Shown here one piece after another: positions 59,859 through 64,000 of a stretch of 64,000 nt of DNA; the stretch's first letter is position 1, and each line of letters opens with the position of its first letter. The stretch is from Streptomyces liangshanensis (GTDB taxonomy: Bacteria; Actinomycetota; Actinomycetes; Streptomycetales; Streptomycetaceae), in NCBI RefSeq assembly GCF_011694815.1, contig NZ_CP050177.1, positions 6,827,501 through 6,891,500 on the forward strand. Direction: 5' to 3'. Below the pieces are notes generated by a model. The model searched no databases and had not been told where the DNA came from. It saw only the letters and a list, made by a program, of their open reading frames with translations. Made by a program: the position numbers and the translations under genes.

Positions 59859-61094
59859 ATGGTTAGCGTCGACCTGCACGACACGCGCCGAGCACAGGGC
59901 GCCCCCGTGTCCTTCCAGTCCGGTTCCCACGAGGTGCTCCTCGCCGAACTCGGCTCGATACTGTTCACCTCGCTGCCCCGCAGCGACCAGTACAGAAAGG
60001 GCACGCAGTACTTACGCGGCCTGGTGGAGGCCCGCGGGCGCAAGTCGGTACGCAACCTCGCGGCGCTGCTCGGCGAGCAGGTCTCGGAGCAGAACCTCCA
60101 CCACTTCATCAGCGGATCCACCTGGGACTGGACGCCCGTCCGCCAGGCACTCGCCCACCACCTGGTGGGGGTGGCGCCGCCGCGGGCCTGGGTGGTGCAG
60201 CCCATGATCATCCCCAAGACGGGCCGCCACTCGGTCGGCGTCGACAAGCACTTCTCCCCGCTCCTGGGACAAGTGCTCAACGCACAGCGGGCCATCGGGG
60301 TCTGGGCGGTCTCCGAGGACATGAGCACCCCGGTCAACTGGCGCCTCCACCTTCCCCGGGCCTGGCTCAAGGACGACGCCCGGCGGAGCCAGGTGTCGAT
60401 CCCGGACGAGGTCGGCGTGGAGACGCGCAGCGACTGTGTCGTCGAGGCCTGCCTGGAGACCGTGACCCGGTGGGACCTGCCGGTGCGGCCCGTCGTGCTC
60501 GACGTCCGCGAGGCGCACGCGATGACGGTCTTCGAGCGGCTCGGCGCCGCCGGCATGCCGCTCCTCGGCCGGGTCACCGGCGATCTCCGGCTGGCCGTAC
60601 GGGATTCCGTCCTGCCCGGCCACGGCGGCAAGGTGCTCTCCGCGTACGAGATCATGAACCTCGCGAAGGACATGCGGCGGCCCGTCGCGGCGCGGAGCCA
60701 CGGCCCGCGGACCGCGAGCGGGACGGATCTGGCCGCCGCGGTCCGGGTCGGCCCGCCCGACCGGTGGGAGCGGTCACCCGGGCGGGGACACCGCGCGGCG
60801 ACCGAGGAACTCCTGCTGCTCGGCACGGGCGACGACAGCGGGAGCTGGCCCGCGGAGCTGTGGCTGACCACCATGACGGCCGCGACCCCCGCCGCCCTGA
60901 CCCGACTGGCCAAGCTCACCGGCAAGGTCGACCGGGACTTCGCGGAGATCGCCGACCGGGTCGGCATCCGCGACTACTCGGGACGATCCTTCGGCGGCTG
61001 GCACCGGCACGTCACCCTCGCCTCGGCCGCCCACGCGGTCGTCGCGCTGTCGAACGGCCCGCGACAGTCCCCGTACCGCTCCGCGCGGACCTGA
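59859..61094 (+). CDS. IS701-transposase-like protein lacking catalytic residues (2)
   Basis: A 411-residue paralogue of the previous gene, aligning over its length: [67 protein letters not shown] and the C-terminal [30 protein letters not shown]. The first catalytic Asp is Gln114 and the Glu is Ser, so it cannot be an active DDE enzyme by the usual mechanism. [11 protein letters not shown] keeps one Asp. GAGGG lies before the ATG. Codon 52 is TTA (60012-60014), suggesting bldA control. It precedes the carboxylic acid reductase by 104 nt. Confidence 0.78.
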   Translation: MVSVDLHDTRRAQGAPVSFQSGSHEVLLAELGSILFTSLPRSDQYRKGTQYLRGLVEARGRKSVRNLAALLGEQVSEQNLHHFISGSTWDWTPVRQALAHHLVGVAPPRAWVVQPMIIPKTGRHSVGVDKHFSPLLGQVLNAQRAIGVWAVSEDMSTPVNWRLHLPRAWLKDDARRSQVSIPDEVGVETRSDCVVEACLETVTRWDLPVRPVVLDVREAHAMTVFERLGAAGMPLLGRVTGDLRLAVRDSVLPGHGGKVLSAYEIMNLAKDMRRPVAARSHGPRTASGTDLAAAVRVGPPDRWERSPGRGHRAATEELLLLGTGDDSGSWPAELWLTTMTAATPAALTRLAKLTGKVDRDFAEIADRVGIRDYSGRSFGGWHRHVTLASAAHAVVALSNGPRQSPYRSART

Positions 61095-61198
61095 CGGATC
61101 GTCGCTCGTTTCCTCCGAGACCTCGTTCGGCTCTGGTTAGCATCTCCCTCGAGTGTCAGCCAGGAATGCCGGCCATTGATGCGATGCGGAGACCCAGA

Positions 61199-64000
61199 AT
61201 GCGGCTTGCGCACATGTTGGCAGATGTGATGGAACGCTACGCGGACCGGCCCGCCGTCGGTGAACGCGCAAAGGAATTCGTCCGGGACCCGGGCACGGAA
61301 CGTGTTTCTCTCCGCCTCCTTCCCCGTTACGAGACGACGAGTTACCGCGAACTGTGGGAACGCGTCCGTACCGTGGCGCGTGAATGGCACGGAAATCCGG
61401 AACACCCCCTGCTTCCCGGGGCGCGGGTCGCCCTCCTGGGCTTCGCCAGCCGTGACTACGCCACGCTCGACCTGGCCTGCGTCCATCTCGGCGCGGTCGC
61501 CGTTCCCCTCCAGACCAGCGCCCTGCTCGCCCAACTGGACTCCATCGTCGCCGAGACGACCCCGCACCTCGTCGCGACGAGCGTCGAACGCCTCGACGTG
61601 GCCGTGGAACTGGTGCTGCGCAACCCGTCGGCCCGCCGCCTGGTCGTCTTCGACTACCACCCCGAGGTCAGCGACCAGTACGACGCGTTCACGTCCGCGT
61701 ACGAACGCCTCGGGCAGGCCGGCCGAGACATCGATGTCGCCCCGCTCTCCGAGGTGCTCGCGCGCGGCGCCGCCCGGCCCGAGGCCCCGCTGTACGCCTC
61801 CGCCGAGGGCGACGACCCGCTGTCCATGCTCATCTACACGTCCGGAAGCACCGGGACGCCCAAGGGGGCCATGTACACCGAACGACTGGCGGGAGCCATG
61901 TGGGGCGGTGTCTGGTCCAAACTCTTCTCCGACGCGCACGCGATCAATATCAATTACATGCCGATGAGCCATGTCGCCGGGCATTCCTCACTGAAGAACA
62001 CCCTGGCGCGCGGCGGAATCAGTTACTTCACGGCCAGCAGCGACCTGTCCACCTTCTTCGAGGACATCGCACTGGTACGGCCCAACGAACTCTCGCTCGT
62101 CCCCCGCGTCTGCGAAATGCTCTTCCAGAGATTCCGGAGCGAGGTCGACCGGCGGACCCCGGACGACACCGACCGGGAAAAGGTCGAGACAGAGGTCAAG
62201 GCGGAGATGCGCGAGCATCTCATCGGTGGCCGCCTCACCTGGGCCAGCTGCGGATCCGCCCCCTTGTCCGCCGACCTGAAGGCCTTCGTCGAATCCCTCC
62301 TGGATCTCCCCCTGCACATCATCTACGGCTCCACGGAGGCCGCCGCCGTCTCGGTCGACGGCGAGCTGCTGCGCCCCCCGGTGACCGACTACAAGCTCCT
62401 CGACGTGCCCGAGCTGGGCTACTACCGGACCGACACGCCGCACCCGCGGGGCGAGTTGCTGCTGAAGACCGAGGGCCTGATACCCGGGTACTACAAACAG
62501 CCCGAGCTGACGGCGGAGATCCTGGACGAGGACGGCTTCTACCGGACCGGTGACATCGTCGCCGAGACCGGCCCCGACCGGCACGTCGTCGTGGACCGTC
62601 GCAAGAACGTACTGAAGCTCTCCCAGGGCGAGTTCGTGGCGACCTCCCGGCTGGAGGCCGTCTTCGCCACCAGCCCCCTGGTCCGGCAGATCTTCGTGCA
62701 CGGCAACAGCGAACGGTCCTACCTCCTCGCCGTGGTCGTCCCCACCCCCGACACCCTCGAACGGTTCGGCGACGACAGGGACACCCTCAAGCAGCACCTC
62801 GGCGAGTCGTTCCAGCGCGTCGCGAAGGACGCGGAGCTGAACTCGTACGAGATCCCCCGGGACTTCCTCATCGAGACCGAGCCCTTCAGCCAGGCGAACG
62901 GCCTGCTCTCCGACCACCGGAAACTGCTGTGGCCCCCGCTGCTCGACCGGTACCGGAAACCCCTGGAGGAGCTGTACGCCGACATCGCCGCGCGCGAGAC
63001 CGAGGAACTGCGCGCGCTGCGCCGTACCGGCACGGACGAGTCCGTGCTGGAGACCGTCCAGCGCGCCGTCCGGGCCCTGTTCACCGGCTCCATGGCCGAG
63101 GTGAGCCCCACCGCGTACTTCCGGGACCTCGGTGGCGACTCGCTCTCCGCGGTGTCCTTCTCCGCCCTGCTCCACGACATCTTCGGGATCAAGGTGCCCG
63201 TGGACGTCGTCATCAGCCCGGCGAACGACCTGCGCCAACTCGCCGCGTACATCGAGGCGAAGCGCGCGAGCGGGCCGGCGCGCGTCTCCTTCGCGTCGGT
63301 GCACGGCGAGGCCGGTACCGAGGTCCACGCCAAGGACCTCACCCTGGACCGGTTCATCGACGCGGAGATCCTCACCGGCGCCACGGCGCTGCCCCGTCCG
63401 TCCGGGGCACCCCGGACCGTGCTGCTGACGGGGGCCAGCGGCTACCTCGGCCGCTTCCTCTGCCTGGAATGGCTGGAGCGGCTGGCGCCGACGGGCGGCA
63501 GACTGGTCTGCGTCGTGCGCGGCAGGGACGCCGCCGCGGCCAGGAAGCGGCTCGACGAGGCCTTCGACAGCGGGGACGCCGACCTGGTCACCACCTACCG
63601 GGGCCTGGCCGACGGGCATCTGGAGGTCGTGGCGGGCGACATCGCGGAACCGCGCCTCGGCCTGGACGAGGAGACCTGGGGGCGCCTGTCCGGCGACGTG
63701 GACCTGATCGTCCACGCCGGCGCCCTGGTGAACCACGTCCTCCCGTACAACCACCTGTTCGAGGCCAACGTCGTGGGGACGGCGGAGCTCGTCCGCCTGG
63801 CGCTCACGAACCGGATCAAGCCGTTCACGTACATCTCCAGCGTCGCCGTCGCCACCTCCCGCCCCGGACTGCCCGCGCTGGACGAGGACGCGGACGTCCG
63901 GGCCGCCCTTCCGGTCCAGCCCATCGACGAGGGGTACGCCGGCGGTTACGCGACGAGCAAGTGGGCCGGTGAGGTCCTGCTGCGCGAGGCGCACGACCTG
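61199..64000 (+). CDS. car: carboxylic acid reductase, A-T-R (3' end off the window)
   Basis: The first 934 residues of a carboxylic acid reductase. The adenylation domain has the AMP-binding motif [19 protein letters not shown] near residue 206, [36 protein letters not shown] and [17 protein letters not shown]. The carrier domain has [19 protein letters not shown] with the phosphopantetheine Ser near residue 648. The reductase domain starts near residue 741 ([22 protein letters not shown]) and is cut before its YxxxK centre (the last residues include [12 protein letters not shown]). A full CAR needs about 230 more residues. It would turn a carboxylic acid, possibly the cluster's hydroxyanthranilate, into an aldehyde using ATP and NADPH. 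The ATG at 61199 has GGAG seven bases upstream. Confidence 0.9.
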   Translation, partial: MRLAHMLADVMERYADRPAVGERAKEFVRDPGTERVSLRLLPRYETTSYRELWERVRTVAREWHGNPEHPLLPGARVALLGFASRDYATLDLACVHLGAVAVPLQTSALLAQLDSIVAETTPHLVATSVERLDVAVELVLRNPSARRLVVFDYHPEVSDQYDAFTSAYERLGQAGRDIDVAPLSEVLARGAARPEAPLYASAEGDDPLSMLIYTSGSTGTPKGAMYTERLAGAMWGGVWSKLFSDAHAININYMPMSHVAGHSSLKNTLARGGISYFTASSDLSTFFEDIALVRPNELSLVPRVCEMLFQRFRSEVDRRTPDDTDREKVETEVKAEMREHLIGGRLTWASCGSAPLSADLKAFVESLLDLPLHIIYGSTEAAAVSVDGELLRPPVTDYKLLDVPELGYYRTDTPHPRGELLLKTEGLIPGYYKQPELTAEILDEDGFYRTGDIVAETGPDRHVVVDRRKNVLKLSQGEFVATSRLEAVFATSPLVRQIFVHGNSERSYLLAVVVPTPDTLERFGDDRDTLKQHLGESFQRVAKDAELNSYEIPRDFLIETEPFSQANGLLSDHRKLLWPPLLDRYRKPLEELYADIAARETEELRALRRTGTDESVLETVQRAVRALFTGSMAEVSPTAYFRDLGGDSLSAVSFSALLHDIFGIKVPVDVVISPANDLRQLAAYIEAKRASGPARVSFASVHGEAGTEVHAKDLTLDRFIDAEILTGATALPRPSGAPRTVLLTGASGYLGRFLCLEWLERLAPTGGRLVCVVRGRDAAAARKRLDEAFDSGDADLVTTYRGLADGHLEVVAGDIAEPRLGLDEETWGRLSGDVDLIVHAGALVNHVLPYNHLFEANVVGTAELVRLALTNRIKPFTYISSVAVATSRPGLPALDEDADVRAALPVQPIDEGYAGGYATSKWAGEVLLREAHDL

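Noticed and set aside
58468..61094. An active IS701 insertion sequence
   Set aside because: Key catalytic residues are missing in both proteins, each has its own expression signals, and I saw no terminal inverted repeats or target duplication around them.
1..64000. CRISPR arrays, tRNA or rRNA genes
   Set aside because: No regularly spaced repeats of CRISPR type and no cloverleaf or rRNA-like stretches were recognised by eye; a tRNA scan would be needed to exclude a tRNA fully.

Overview
The window is high-GC actinomycete DNA, almost certainly from a Streptomyces chromosome. The signs are very high third-position GC, many GTG/TTG starts, ATGA/GTGA gene overlaps, a cvn conservon, GAF-ANTAR proteins, a class of SARP/GBL-type signalling genes, and rare TTA (bldA) codons. 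No rRNA, tRNA, CRISPR array or intact mobile element was found.

Positions 1-44.4 kb read as mostly chromosomal backbone. From the left: a conservon (cvnA-B-C-D plus a truncated P450, minus strand); a hexapeptide acyltransferase, YbaK-like, CoA-binding and YigZ proteins; a fused GAF-ANTAR regulator with a STAS protein; sbcD-sbcC; a divergent Lrp/rhodanese pair; two ATP-grasp proteins flanking an SDR; a DUF885 peptidase-like protein; an arsenic locus (arsM divergent from arsR-acr3-arsC around a perfect palindrome); a membrane-anchored ACT-GNAT protein; a DUF6493/SWIM pair; a Tat-secreted PhoD with a PHO box; an MFS/DeoR divergent pair; an ECF41 sigma factor; a GntR regulator with an operator across its -35 box; a ROK regulator; a two-component system divergent from an ABC exporter; mug, purB, a GDSL hydrolase and two tandem CNNM/CorC-type proteins.

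From about 44.48 kb to beyond the right edge is a specialised-metabolite gene cluster. A minus-strand run encodes a class II DAHP synthase (phzC), PhzD isochorismatase, PhzE (ADIC synthase) and extra copies of aroA, aroC and aroK. Together they would push carbon from the start of the shikimate pathway to chorismate, ADIC and trans-2,3-dihydro-3-hydroxyanthranilate (DHHA). No phzF/phzB/phzG is in the window, but there is an SDR (a possible DHHA dehydrogenase giving 3-hydroxyanthranilate), a class IV PLP enzyme, an MFS exporter with its own TetR, and a carboxylic acid reductase (A-T-R, cut by the window end). The cluster carries a gamma-butyrolactone-type signalling pair (AfsA-like synthase divergent from a receptor, with an ARE-like element between them) and a second receptor-like TetR.

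Two adjacent IS701-transposase-like proteins sit between the receptor and the reductase. Both have lost the recognisable catalytic Asp and Glu of the DDE triad but keep the rest of the fold's motifs, which suggests domesticated, non-transposing proteins. TTA codons were seen only in cluster genes (phzC, the exporter, the SDR, afsA and the second transposase-like gene), so bldA control of supply, export, signalling and this protein is likely. The most novel parts are the catalytically dead transposase pair, the reductase in a chorismate/DHHA cluster, and 19-bp-spaced repeats upstream of the receptor-like TetR.
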